A program made the translations under genes and the position numbers. A model generated the notes under the pieces. That model searched no databases. It was not told the DNA's origin and worked only from the letters and a program-made list of their open reading frames with translations. A stretch of DNA of 21,694 nt from contig JAFGKO010000343.1 in assembly GCA_016928525.1 (NCBI GenBank), positions 1 through 21,694 of the forward strand. Reading direction: 5' to 3'. The stretch is from Anaerolineales bacterium (lineage in GTDB: Bacteria; Chloroflexota; Anaerolineae; Anaerolineales; Villigracilaceae). The stretch's first letter is position 1, and every line of letters begins with the position of its first letter. Shown piece after piece: positions 8,285 to 14,359 of the stretch.

Positions 8285-9490
8285 ATGCGCCGTTTTGCAC
8301 TCGTTGCACTCGTGATTGTGATGACCGTCCTCCTATTGGGTCTGCCTCAGCAGGCTCGGGCGCAGTCGGGCATCGAGGTGACAGATGTTGGGGTGTTCGA
8401 CGATTTCGGTCAGCATGTCACCTTTCAGGCTCGCATCCAATCCCCGATCCAAATCGTAAGCGCAACCCTGGTTTTCAAAGATAACTTCGATGAAATCGCG
8501 CGCCGGTTCCCGCTTGAAGTGAGCGCGGACGGGGTGGTGACCTACCGCTATGACGTGACGCAAAACGTGTTGCGGCCGTTCGTGACCATCACCTTCTGGT
8601 TCGATGTCACGCTGGCGGATGGCCAGACCGTCAGAAGCCCGAACTATCACGTGCAATATCTGGATGACCGCTTTGTCTGGCAGCAGCGGACGGACGAATT
8701 GCTGCGCGTACACTGGTATGAAGGCGATGAGGCTTTTGGGGATGCCCTGTTGGATGTGGCGCGCCGCAGCCTGAACGCGGTCAATGCGTTCATCCCTGCT
8801 CCTGCGGCTGCCCCTGTTGATGTGTACGTGTACGCGTCGGCCGCTGATTTGCAGAACGCTCTTTTCCTGGGCGGTGAAGAGTGGCAGGGCGGGCATGCCA
8901 ATCCCAAGTTGGGCGTGGTGATGGTGACGGTCGCGCCCGGCCTCGAACAGAGTATCCAGATGGAAACGTTGATCCCGCACGAGCTGGCGCACGTCATGCT
9001 CTATCGCGGGGTGGGAGATGGGTATACCGCGTTGCCGGTCTGGTTGAGCGAAGGGATTGCGTCGCTGGCCGAACTGTATCCCAACCCGGATTACGCACAG
9101 GCGCTCACGCTCGCCAGCCAAAATGGTTCCTTGTTGCCTATTGCAGACTTATGTAATACCTTCCCACCGGACGCTTCGCGCGCCTACCTGTCTTATGCCG
9201 AATCCCAGTCCTTTGTCCGTTTTCTGCGCGATACGTACGGGACCCCGGCCTTGTTTTCACTGACCTCAGCCTATGCCGACGGCCTGAGCTGTGACCAGGG
9301 TGTGGTGCGCACGCTGGGTACTTCGCTGGCTAATTTAGATACCCGCTGGCGTGAAACGGAGTTGGGGGCAAATGTGTTGGGCGTCTTTTTGCGCAATATG
9401 TTTCCCTATCTGGCCCTGTTTGGTTTGTTACTTTTAATCCCGGTGATTGGATTTTTGCAAGAGAGGCCCAAAGATGACGGAACAGGCTGA
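8285..9490 (+). CDS. Membrane-anchored peptidase MA-type (gluzincin) metallohydrolase
   Basis: 401 residues from the ATG at 8285. An in-frame TTG at 8273 is less likely, since GGGG at 8277-8280 is well placed for the ATG. An N-terminal signal peptide (MRRFALVALVIVMTVLLLGL, then ARAQS) exports it. A beta-rich region at about 28-120 resembles an immunoglobulin-like fold. The protease signature HELAHVMLYRG (His232, Glu233, His236) is followed by WLSEGIASLAE with the third ligand Glu256, the HExxH...E pattern of the gluzincin clan. A single C-terminal transmembrane helix (LALFGLLLLIPVIGFL) with a short charged tail anchors it with the catalytic domain outside. It lies between the HEAT gene and acylphosphatase and overlaps the latter by 17 bases. 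Substrate unknown. Confidence 0.87.
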   Translation: MRRFALVALVIVMTVLLLGLPQQARAQSGIEVTDVGVFDDFGQHVTFQARIQSPIQIVSATLVFKDNFDEIARRFPLEVSADGVVTYRYDVTQNVLRPFVTITFWFDVTLADGQTVRSPNYHVQYLDDRFVWQQRTDELLRVHWYEGDEAFGDALLDVARRSLNAVNAFIPAPAAAPVDVYVYASAADLQNALFLGGEEWQGGHANPKLGVVMVTVAPGLEQSIQMETLIPHELAHVMLYRGVGDGYTALPVWLSEGIASLAELYPNPDYAQALTLASQNGSLLPIADLCNTFPPDASRAYLSYAESQSFVRFLRDTYGTPALFSLTSAYADGLSCDQGVVRTLGTSLANLDTRWRETELGANVLGVFLRNMFPYLALFGLLLLIPVIGFLQERPKDDGTG

Positions 9491-9770
9491 AATTCTCCGC
9501 GTGCACATCTGGGTGCAGGGACGCGTGCAAGGTGTTAGCTTCCGTGCTTTTGTACAGCAGAATGCGCTTTCCATCGGTGTGACCGGCTGGGTACGCAATG
9601 TCGGCTATGACACGGTCGAAGCTGTGGCTGAGGGGAGCAAAGAGCAGATCGAAGAATTTTTGCGGATGGTGAAGCGCGGACCAACGGGCTCGCGGGTCGA
9701 TGAATCACGCGAAGAGTGGGAACAGGTTGCAGGGGAATTTGGATCATTTCGAGTGAAAGCCAGCATGTAG
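9474..9770 (+). CDS. acyP: Acylphosphatase
   Basis: 98 residues, the normal size for this family, which hydrolyses acyl phosphates such as carbamoyl phosphate or 1,3-bisphosphoglycerate in the cytoplasm. The signature VQGRVQGVSFRAFVQ holds the phosphate-binding arginine and GWVRNVGYDTVEAVAEG holds the catalytic asparagine. The ATG at 9474 has AGAGAGG upstream with normal spacing; an upstream in-frame start at 9447 would add residues not seen in the family. The start overlaps the 3' end of the peptidase gene, so translation is probably coupled. The stop is 13 bases from the convergent radC stop, with no room for a separate terminator between them. Confidence 0.95.
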   Translation: MTEQAEILRVHIWVQGRVQGVSFRAFVQQNALSIGVTGWVRNVGYDTVEAVAEGSKEQIEEFLRMVKRGPTGSRVDESREEWEQVAGEFGSFRVKASM

Positions 9771-9783
9771 ACTCTCGAAAACA

Positions 9784-10491
9784 TTAGCTGAACCCCAATC
9801 CCCGTTCTTTCAACGAAACCCATCTTCCCTGCCCGATAACCAGGTGATCGAGCACCTCCACGTCCAGCAACTTGCCAGCCTGGACAAAGGCACGCGTCAC
9901 GGCCACATCATCCGGGCTGGGAGTCGGGTCACCGCTGGGGTGGTTGTGAACAATAATGACCGCCGTCGAACTACGTCGAACCGCGGCCTTGAACACCTCG
10001 CCAACTCTGACCTGCGAAGAATTGACCGATCCCCTGTAAACCTCAACAATATCCAGAACATGGTTGCGTGTGTCGAGCAACAACACGCGCAGGTGTTCCT
10101 GCTCCAGCGCAGACATTTCATATTGCACCAGCGCCGCCGCGTCCGCCGGGGAGTTGATAACCGGGCGCGCTTCGGGAGATTCGAGCGTCAGCCGCCGGCC
10201 CAGTTCGATGGCAGCCTTGATCTGGGCCGCTTTGGCCTCGCCCAGTCCATGCTCGTTGAGTATTTCGTCGAACGGCGCGCGGTGGATGCCGGTCAGCCCG
10301 CCAAATTTGTTCAGCAGGCGCTGCCCCACTTGCACGGCATTCTCACCCTGCACGCCGACACGCAGCAGGATGGCCAGCAATTCGGCATTGCTGAGCGCCT
10401 GTGGCCCCAGCGCTGCAAGCCGTTCGCGTGGACGGTCGGATTCGTGCAAGTCGGTGATGCGGTAGATAGGTTTTGTGTTAAGGGCAGTCAT
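9784..10491 (-). CDS. radC: RadC family JAB/MPN-domain protein
   Basis: 235 residues, close to the family norm. The N-terminal half (about 10-105) has the helix-hairpin-helix-like part typical of full-length RadC ([23 protein letters not shown]). The C-terminal JAB/MPN metalloprotease-like domain shows the conserved glutamate region ([15 protein letters not shown]) and the JAMM motif [14 protein letters not shown], with His182, His184 and Asp195 as metal ligands. The name came from an early link to radiation sensitivity in E. coli that was later reassigned; the biochemical role remains unclear, though phage-borne and mobile-element relatives are common. Here it is a single gene, convergent with acylphosphatase and divergent from the tRNA-Ala genes. 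Confidence 0.95.
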   Translation of the reverse strand: MTALNTKPIYRITDLHESDRPRERLAALGPQALSNAELLAILLRVGVQGENAVQVGQRLLNKFGGLTGIHRAPFDEILNEHGLGEAKAAQIKAAIELGRRLTLESPEARPVINSPADAAALVQYEMSALEQEHLRVLLLDTRNHVLDIVEVYRGSVNSSQVRVGEVFKAAVRRSSTAVIIVHNHPSGDPTPSPDDVAVTRAFVQAGKLLDVEVLDHLVIGQGRWVSLKERGLGFS

Positions 10492-10504
10492 GGCTATTCA
10501 TTCC

Positions 10505-10523
10505 AATCGGTTGACCGATTATA
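10505..10523 (-). promoter_or_regulatory. radC -10 box overlapped by a palindromic operator-like site
   Basis: On the minus strand TATAAT occupies 10523-10518, 27 bases before the radC start codon. A perfect palindrome, AATCGGT-TG-ACCGATT (10505-10520), overlaps the -10 box and the likely transcription start. A repressor bound there would block the promoter. No good -35 box stands upstream. Confidence 0.5.
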
Positions 10524-10613
10524 AAACACCGGGAACCTTATTATGCTTTCAAACACCCTACAAAAGAATTCAACATGGGCAGCTGTTTGCCAAAGCCGTT
10601 ATTCAAAATTTGC

Positions 10614-10642
10614 TTGACATTCAATACCCCCTCAAGTAGAAT
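10614..10642 (+). promoter_or_regulatory. Strong sigma-70-type promoter for the tRNA-Ala genes
   Basis: A perfect TTGACA (10614-10619), a 17-base spacer and TAGAAT (10637-10642) form the best promoter in the window. The expected start is about 10649, leaving about 32 bases before the first tRNA. CCCCATTCGGGG at 10662-10673 can fold into a small hairpin in this 5' leader and may aid tRNA processing. Confidence 0.85.
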
Positions 10643-10680
10643 ACCATTCGCCCATTACCCGCCCCATTCGGGGTGCAAGC

Positions 10681-10753
10681 GGGCCTGTAGCGCAGTTGGG
10701 AGCGCGCCTCAATCGCACTGAGGAGGTCAGGGGTTCGAATCCCCTCAGGTCCA
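10681..10753 (+). tRNA. tRNA-Ala (anticodon CGC)
   Basis: 73 bases fold as a complete cloverleaf. The acceptor GGGCCTG pairs with CAGGTCC and keeps the G3-U70 wobble, the main identity mark for alanyl-tRNA synthetase. The anticodon stem CCTCA/TGAGG holds loop ATCGCAC, so the anticodon is CGC, reading GCG. The T arm AGGGG-TTCGAAT-CCCCT is standard. The discriminator is A and CCA is not encoded. Confidence 0.95.
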
Positions 10754-10759
10754 CTCCGG

Positions 10760-10798
10760 GCAGTGAACAGTGGACAGACGTGTTACAATGTTCACTGC
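10760..10798 (+). repeat. Inverted repeat between the two tRNA-Ala genes
   Basis: GCAGTGAACA (10760-10769) is exactly complementary to TGTTCACTGC (10789-10798), with a 19-base loop. No T-tract follows, so it is not a standard terminator. It may be a processing hairpin in a joint precursor or a small dispersed repeat. TACAAT (10784-10789) inside the loop is a weak -10 candidate without a matching -35. Confidence 0.55.
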
Positions 10799-10814
10799 TC
10801 ACAAAAACCAACCA

Positions 10815-10887
10815 GGGCCCATAGCGCAGCTGGGAGCGCGCCTCAATGGCATTGAGGAGGCCGGGGGTTCGAATCCCCCTGGGTCCA
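10815..10887 (+). tRNA. tRNA-Ala (anticodon GGC)
   Basis: 73 bases, complete cloverleaf. The acceptor GGGCCCA pairs with TGGGTCC and again has G3-U70. The anticodon stem CCTCA/TGAGG holds loop ATGGCAT, giving anticodon GGC, which reads GCC and GCU. The T arm is CGGGG-TTCGAAT-CCCCC-like. CCA is not encoded. The D arm and anticodon stem are nearly identical to the upstream tRNA-Ala, so the pair arose by duplication or shares selection. Confidence 0.95.
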
Positions 10888-10894
10888 CTGCAAG

Positions 10895-10921
10895 AAACGG
10901 ACGGCTTGCGCCGTCTGTTTT
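10895..10921 (+). terminator. Probable terminator after the tRNA pair
   Basis: AAACGGACGGC (10895-10905) pairs with GCCGTCTGTTT (10910-10920), one wobble, loop TTGC, ending in four T. The stem is strong, the T-tract short. It ends the tRNA unit just before the leuS leader promoter, whose -35 box lies inside the hairpin. Confidence 0.65.
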
Positions 10922-10934
10922 GCAAGTGTATAAT
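10906..10934 (+). promoter_or_regulatory. Promoter of the T-box / leuS transcript
   Basis: TTGCGC (10906-10911), 17 bases, then a perfect TATAAT (10929-10934). The expected start is about 10941, just before the T-box stem I. The -35 box shares bases with the terminator hairpin of the tRNA unit. Confidence 0.65.
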
Positions 10935-11184
10935 GAAACAAAAGTCAAGACAGGAGTAGTAGGTCATCCCGTCAGCGAGAAGGGAGAGCGAGGTGGAAGC
11001 CCTTCGACGGCATCAAGCGGGAATGCCAGATAAGAAGACCGAACTCGCCTGCCTCTCGCAAGAGGACTGCGTTGGTGAATATCCACGAAGGCTTGCACTG
11101 AGCCTGTCGAAGTGACACGAAGTTCACTGATCTTTGTGGAAAAGTAGTCAGCGCCGGGTCAGCCCGTTATAGCGAACCAAGATG

Positions 11185-11248
11185 CGGTTGAAAGTTGAAG
11201 GTACAAAGTTCAAAGAACCTTCAACCTGTAACATGGAACTTTCAACCG
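11185..11248 (+). repeat. Nested TTCAAC-rich hairpin inside the T-box leader
   Basis: CGGTTGAAAGTT (11185-11196) is perfectly complementary to AACTTTCAACCG (11237-11248). Inside, GTTGAAGGT (11194-11202) pairs with ACCTTCAAC (11217-11225), so alternative folds compete for the shared GTT. The TTCAAC/GTTGAA motif recurs five times, as in a degenerate short repeat. It lies between stem III and the T-box motif, where a canonical leader needs no such element. Confidence 0.7.
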
Positions 11249-11291
11249 AATCAGGGTGGTACCGCGGAGTATCCTGAGCGTAGTCGAAGGA

Positions 11292-11325
11292 CCCTTCGTC
11301 CCTGAGTGGATGAAGGGATTTTTTT
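11292..11325 (+). terminator. Regulated terminator of the leucine T-box
   Basis: CCCTTCGTCC (11292-11301) pairs with GGATGAAGGG (11308-11317), one wobble, loop CTGAGT, followed by seven T (11319-11325). Its left arm contains the CGTCCC that would otherwise pair with the T-box AGGG, so terminator and antiterminator exclude each other. Confidence 0.92.
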
Positions 11326-11330
11326 ATGAT

Positions 11331-11406
11331 GTCATTGCGAGCGTAGCGAAGCAATCTTCCCAATACAAACAGGAGACTGCTTCTTCGTTACACTCCTCGC
11401 AGTGAC
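11331..11406 (+). repeat. 76-base imperfect palindrome (REP/MITE-like) between T-box and leuS
   Basis: The left arm starts GTCATTGCGAGCGTAGCGAA and the right arm ends with its imperfect complement (CTTCGTTACACTCCTCGCAGTGAC at 11383-11406, given as positions with GTTACACTCCTCGCAGTGAC as the core). The GCGAGCGTAGCGAAGCAATC-type arms resemble widely scattered small repeats in environmental bacterial genomes. It has no coding capacity and sits directly after the T-box terminator. Confidence 0.7.
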
Positions 11407-11428
11407 AATTAGGCGAAAGGAGGCCGAA

Positions 11429-11527
11429 ATGAAAGCGAATATCCGTTTTAATTATGTCTTCTGGAAAGAAGGGCCTCTTTCCCTCGCCCTTGCCCGGGGG
11501 TACCTTCTTCCCCTCTACACTGTATAA
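11429..11527 (+). CDS. Leu-rich 32-codon mini-ORF upstream of leuS (possible leader peptide)
   Basis: ATG at 11429 follows AAAGGAGG (11416-11423) at ideal spacing, the best ribosome site near leuS. The ORF codes for 32 residues, starting MKANIRFNYVFWKEGPLSLA and ending ARGYLLPLYTV, and stops at 11525-11527. Six of its last 17 codons are leucine (CTT or CTC). It lies between the T-box terminator and leuS and is in a different frame from LeuS. A Leu-rich peptide there could respond to leucyl-tRNA supply, but no attenuator hairpin is obvious, and it could be chance. Treated as a candidate only. Confidence 0.35.
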   Translation: MKANIRFNYVFWKEGPLSLALARGYLLPLYTV

Positions 11528-11528
11528 T
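11523..11528 (+). promoter_or_regulatory. Possible second leuS promoter (-10 box)
   Basis: A perfect TATAAT 61 bases before the leuS ATG, overlapping the stop of the mini-ORF. No good -35 is seen 16-18 bases upstream. If active, it would give a leuS transcript that bypasses the T-box. Confidence 0.35.
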
Positions 11529-11588
11529 TCGCGCGTGGATTCTGACACGCACTGCGCAACACCCGATACTGATAACAACGAGGAACGA

Positions 11589-14063
11589 ATGAAAGACACA
11601 GCTTACAATCATGCAAAAATCGAAAAGAAATGGCAGGAAAAATGGGAAGCAGATCAGTTGTATCGCTCCGTCATCGATGAGAGCAAGCCCAAGTTCTACG
11701 CGCTGACCATGCTGCCGTACCCCTCCGGTGACCTGCACATTGGTCACTGGTATGCGATGACACCTTCGGACGCGCGCGCCCGCTTTATGCGTATGAACGG
11801 TTACAACGTGCTCTTCCCAATGGGCTTCGACGCGTTTGGCCTACCGGCCGAGAATGCAGCCGTCAAGCGCGGCATCCACCCCAAGGAGTGGACCTACCGG
11901 AACATCGACCGGATGCGCACGCAGTTGCGCAGCATGGGCGCCATGTTCGACTGGGCGCGCGAAGCGGTTTCGTCTGACCCGGAATACTATCGCTGGAGCG
12001 AGTGGTTCTTCATCCAGTTATACAAACATGGCATGGCTTATCGCAAAATGTCGCCCGTGGACTGGTGCCCGAACTGCAACACCACCCTGGCGCGCGAACA
12101 GGTCTGGGGCGAAGACCGTCACTGCGAGCGCTGTGGTACGCCAGTCATCAAGAAAGACCTGGACCAGTGGTTCTTCACGACGACCAAGTATGCCGATGAG
12201 TTGCTGGACTTCTCCAACATCGACTGGCCGGAACGCGTCAAAACGTTACAGACCAACTGGATCGGTCGCAGTGAAGGCGCGTCTGTAGTATTTAAAACAG
12301 AAGCGGGCAACCACGATATTGAAATATTTACCACCCGGCCGGATACGCTCTGGGGCGCAACCTTTATGGTTTTCTCGCCCGAGCATCCATTAGTGGACGT
12401 GGTCACTGCTCCCGACAAAAAGGCTGAAGTAGAAGCCTACAAAGAGCAGGCTGCCCGCCAGACGGACATCGAGCGTGAAGCAACAGACAAAGAAAAGACC
12501 GGCGTCTTTACTGGTGGCTACGCCATCAACCCGGTCAACAACGAGCGCATCCCGATCTGGATCGCTGATTACGTGCTGATGTCCTATGGCACGGGCGCGA
12601 TCATGGCAGTCCCGGCGCATGACGAACGCGACTACGAGTTTGCCCGGAAATTTGAGCTGCCCATTATCCCGGTCATACAGCCCGAGGGGGGGGAAGATGC
12701 GGAAAAGGCCATAGCGGAGGCTGCTTATATCGGTCCCGGTCAGATCATCAATTCCGGCCCGATCAACGGCACACCAGTCAACGACGAAAAGGGACGCAAG
12801 AATCCGTCTGTCGCTGCCGCCATCGACTGGATCGAGGAGAAAGGCGTTGGCAAGGAAGCCGTCAACTACCGCCTGCGAGACTGGCTGATCTCCCGCCAGC
12901 GCTACTGGGGTGCGCCCATCCCGATGATTTACTGCACCGAACATGGCTGGAACCCGGTACCGGATGATGAGCTGCCCGTGCTACTGCCCGACGATGTGGA
13001 GTGGAAGCCGACCGGCGAAAGCCCGCTGAAACTGCACCCGACCTGGAAGAACGCCCCTTGCCCGGTGTGTAGCGAGCCCGCTACGCGCGAGACCGACACT
13101 ATGGACACGTTTATGTGCTCATCATGGTATCACCTGCGCTACCTGAGCCCCGATTATCACGATGGCCCGTTCGATGAGGCTGAGTACAACTACTGGATGC
13201 CGGTCGACATCTACACTGGCGGTATCGAGCACGCCACCATGCACCTGATCTACACACGTTTCTTCCACAAGGCGCTGCGCGACATGGGCATCACCGAAGG
13301 CCCCGAGCCGATGGAACAGTTGCGCAATCAGGGCATGGTGCTGGGCGAAGACCACGAGAAAATGTCCAAGAGCCGTGGCAACGTCATCGCGCCGGACGAA
13401 CTGGTCAAGATGTACGGAGCCGACACCGTGCGCGCCTACCTGATGTTCTTTGCGAGATGGGATATGGGCGGCCCATGGAACTCGCAAGGCATTGAGGGAT
13501 CGGTGCGCTGGATCCGCCGTGTGTGGACACTATTCACCGATCAGGATAAGCCTGGAGTTGCTTCCGCTAATGTGAAGCGGACTCTACGCCGCAAGCTGCA
13601 CCAGACGCTGCAATCAGTCACGCGCGATTTCGAGCAGTTCGAGTTCAACACGATTATCTCCTCGCTGATGGAATTGATGAACGAGATGTACAAGGCCCGC
13701 GAAGTGGGAGCGGTTGGCTCGAAAGAATGGGCCGAAGCCCAGGATATCTACCTGCGTATGCTGGCCCCTGTCGCCCCGCACATTGCCGAAGAACTGTGGA
13801 GCGAGCACCTGGGCAAGCCCTACTCCATCCACCAGCAGCCCTGGCCACAGGTGGACGAGGAGGCTGTCAAAGAAGACAGCATCGAAATCCCGGTACAGGT
13901 CAACGGCAAATTGCGCGATAAAGTGACCGTCCCTGCTGACGCCAGCGAAGAAGACATCAAAGCGGCAGCATTGACTACTGATGGCGCAAAGAAGTATATG
14001 GAAGGCAAACCGCCGAAGAAGGTCATCGTGGTGCCGAAGAAACTGGTCAATATCGTGGTGTAA
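11589..14063 (+). CDS. leuS: Leucyl-tRNA synthetase
   Basis: 824 residues, normal for bacterial LeuRS. It charges tRNA-Leu with leucine using ATP, in the cytoplasm. Class I motifs are HIGH at 50-53 (PYPSGDLHIGHWYAM) and KMSKS at 591-595. A zinc ribbon is at 160-182 (CPNC...CERC). The editing domain shows TTRPDTLWGATF and GTGAIMAVPAHDERDYEFA, which hydrolyse mischarged tRNA. The C-terminal tRNA-binding part ends VNGKLRDKVTVPADASEEDI... as usual. I chose the ATG at 11589: AGGA stands just upstream, and the family begins close to NHAKIEKKWQEKWE. The same frame is open from 11454, but those 45 residues have no family likeness. The leucine T-box upstream matches its function exactly. Confidence 0.98.
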   Translation: MKDTAYNHAKIEKKWQEKWEADQLYRSVIDESKPKFYALTMLPYPSGDLHIGHWYAMTPSDARARFMRMNGYNVLFPMGFDAFGLPAENAAVKRGIHPKEWTYRNIDRMRTQLRSMGAMFDWAREAVSSDPEYYRWSEWFFIQLYKHGMAYRKMSPVDWCPNCNTTLAREQVWGEDRHCERCGTPVIKKDLDQWFFTTTKYADELLDFSNIDWPERVKTLQTNWIGRSEGASVVFKTEAGNHDIEIFTTRPDTLWGATFMVFSPEHPLVDVVTAPDKKAEVEAYKEQAARQTDIEREATDKEKTGVFTGGYAINPVNNERIPIWIADYVLMSYGTGAIMAVPAHDERDYEFARKFELPIIPVIQPEGGEDAEKAIAEAAYIGPGQIINSGPINGTPVNDEKGRKNPSVAAAIDWIEEKGVGKEAVNYRLRDWLISRQRYWGAPIPMIYCTEHGWNPVPDDELPVLLPDDVEWKPTGESPLKLHPTWKNAPCPVCSEPATRETDTMDTFMCSSWYHLRYLSPDYHDGPFDEAEYNYWMPVDIYTGGIEHATMHLIYTRFFHKALRDMGITEGPEPMEQLRNQGMVLGEDHEKMSKSRGNVIAPDELVKMYGADTVRAYLMFFARWDMGGPWNSQGIEGSVRWIRRVWTLFTDQDKPGVASANVKRTLRRKLHQTLQSVTRDFEQFEFNTIISSLMELMNEMYKAREVGAVGSKEWAEAQDIYLRMLAPVAPHIAEELWSEHLGKPYSIHQQPWPQVDEEAVKEDSIEIPVQVNGKLRDKVTVPADASEEDIKAAALTTDGAKKYMEGKPPKKVIVVPKKLVNIVV

Positions 14064-14076
14064 GCCGAAGAAAGAA

Positions 14077-14109
14077 CATGAAGCCCTTGAAAAATTCAGG
14101 GGCTTCATG
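14077..14109 (+). terminator. Strong hairpin after leuS
   Basis: CATGAAGCCCTTGAA (14077-14091) pairs with TTCAGGGGCTTCATG (14095-14109) over 15 base pairs with one wobble and an AAA loop, 14 bases after the leuS stop. Only two T follow, so it may act as a 3'-end stabiliser or a weak terminator. Confidence 0.6.
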
Positions 14110-14359
14110 CTTAAACTGGCTGTATTAGTACATTTATCCTACCAGTTTGGATACCAACTGGTACTTTATGGTTATTGTCCGCTAATAGCTCCATGCTACG
14201 ATATTTTTAGGAGGCCGTGTAGTCGTTTCCGCTTTCCTCGGGTGGGAAGCAAGTCGATGTCATGTGTTATGAGGATAAATAACCTCTAAATAATATGAAC
14301 TTGCAATTTTGTAAGGTGTAAACACGCACTATAAATATAGCAAATAGGAGGATGCCATC
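14110..14359 (+). other. 250-base noncoding leader before the cohesin/dockerin genes
   Basis: No gene is visible. TACCAGTTTGG (14140-14150) and CCAACTGGTA (14154-14163) form a hairpin with one bulged T. CTTTCC (14235-14240) can pair with GGGAAG (14247-14252) around TCGGGT, and GAGG/CCTC flank 14270-14285. A weak promoter, TTGTAA (14309-14314), 15 bases, TATAAA (14330-14335), stands just before the Shine-Dalgarno AGGAGG (14346-14351). I compared the folded part with common riboswitch cores from memory and found no match. Confidence 0.45.

Larger units (their letters stand above)
10941..11325 (+). ncRNA. Leucine-specific T-box riboswitch controlling leuS
   Basis: A T-box leader senses uncharged tRNA and controls transcription termination. 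Stem I base: CAGG (10951-10954) pairs with CCTG (11048-11051). The specifier loop is AGTAGTA against GAACTCG, and GGTC/GACC close it above. The specifier codon at 11044-11046 is CTC, leucine, which matches the downstream leuS. Distal stem I has the expected GAGAG and GGTGG blocks (10983-10996). A hairpin CCTCT/AGAGG (11052-11065) follows. The classical T-box AGGGTGGTACCGCGG is at 11253-11267; its TGGT fits a tRNA ending ACCA, as tRNA-Leu does. CCCT at 11300-11303 can pair with AGGG to form the antiterminator. At about 385 bases it is longer than usual, partly through repeat-like palindromes. Confidence 0.93.

Noticed and set aside
8333..9121. 262-codon minus-strand open frame
   Set aside because: Antisense to the gluzincin-type peptidase gene with its HELAH motif; no domain in the antisense translation.
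9844..10524. 226-codon plus-strand open frame
   Set aside because: Antisense shadow of radC; the minus strand carries the JAMM motif.
10632..10967. 111-codon minus-strand open frame
   Set aside because: It reads across both tRNA-Ala genes in antisense; the RPGIRTPG-type peptide is the well-known false product of tRNA regions.
11040..11410. CRISPR array in the repeat-rich leuS leader
   Set aside because: The repeats are different palindromes without regular spacing or unique spacers, and no cas gene is in the window.
11454..11588. 45-residue N-terminal extension of LeuS
   Set aside because: The extension has no family likeness, spans a TATAAT and the mini-ORF stop, and a better start with AGGA upstream exists at 11589.
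14205..14290. Known riboswitch (c-di-GMP, cobalamin, fluoride, glycine) before the cohesin/dockerin genes
   Set aside because: The conserved core sequences of these classes, as I remember them, are absent.
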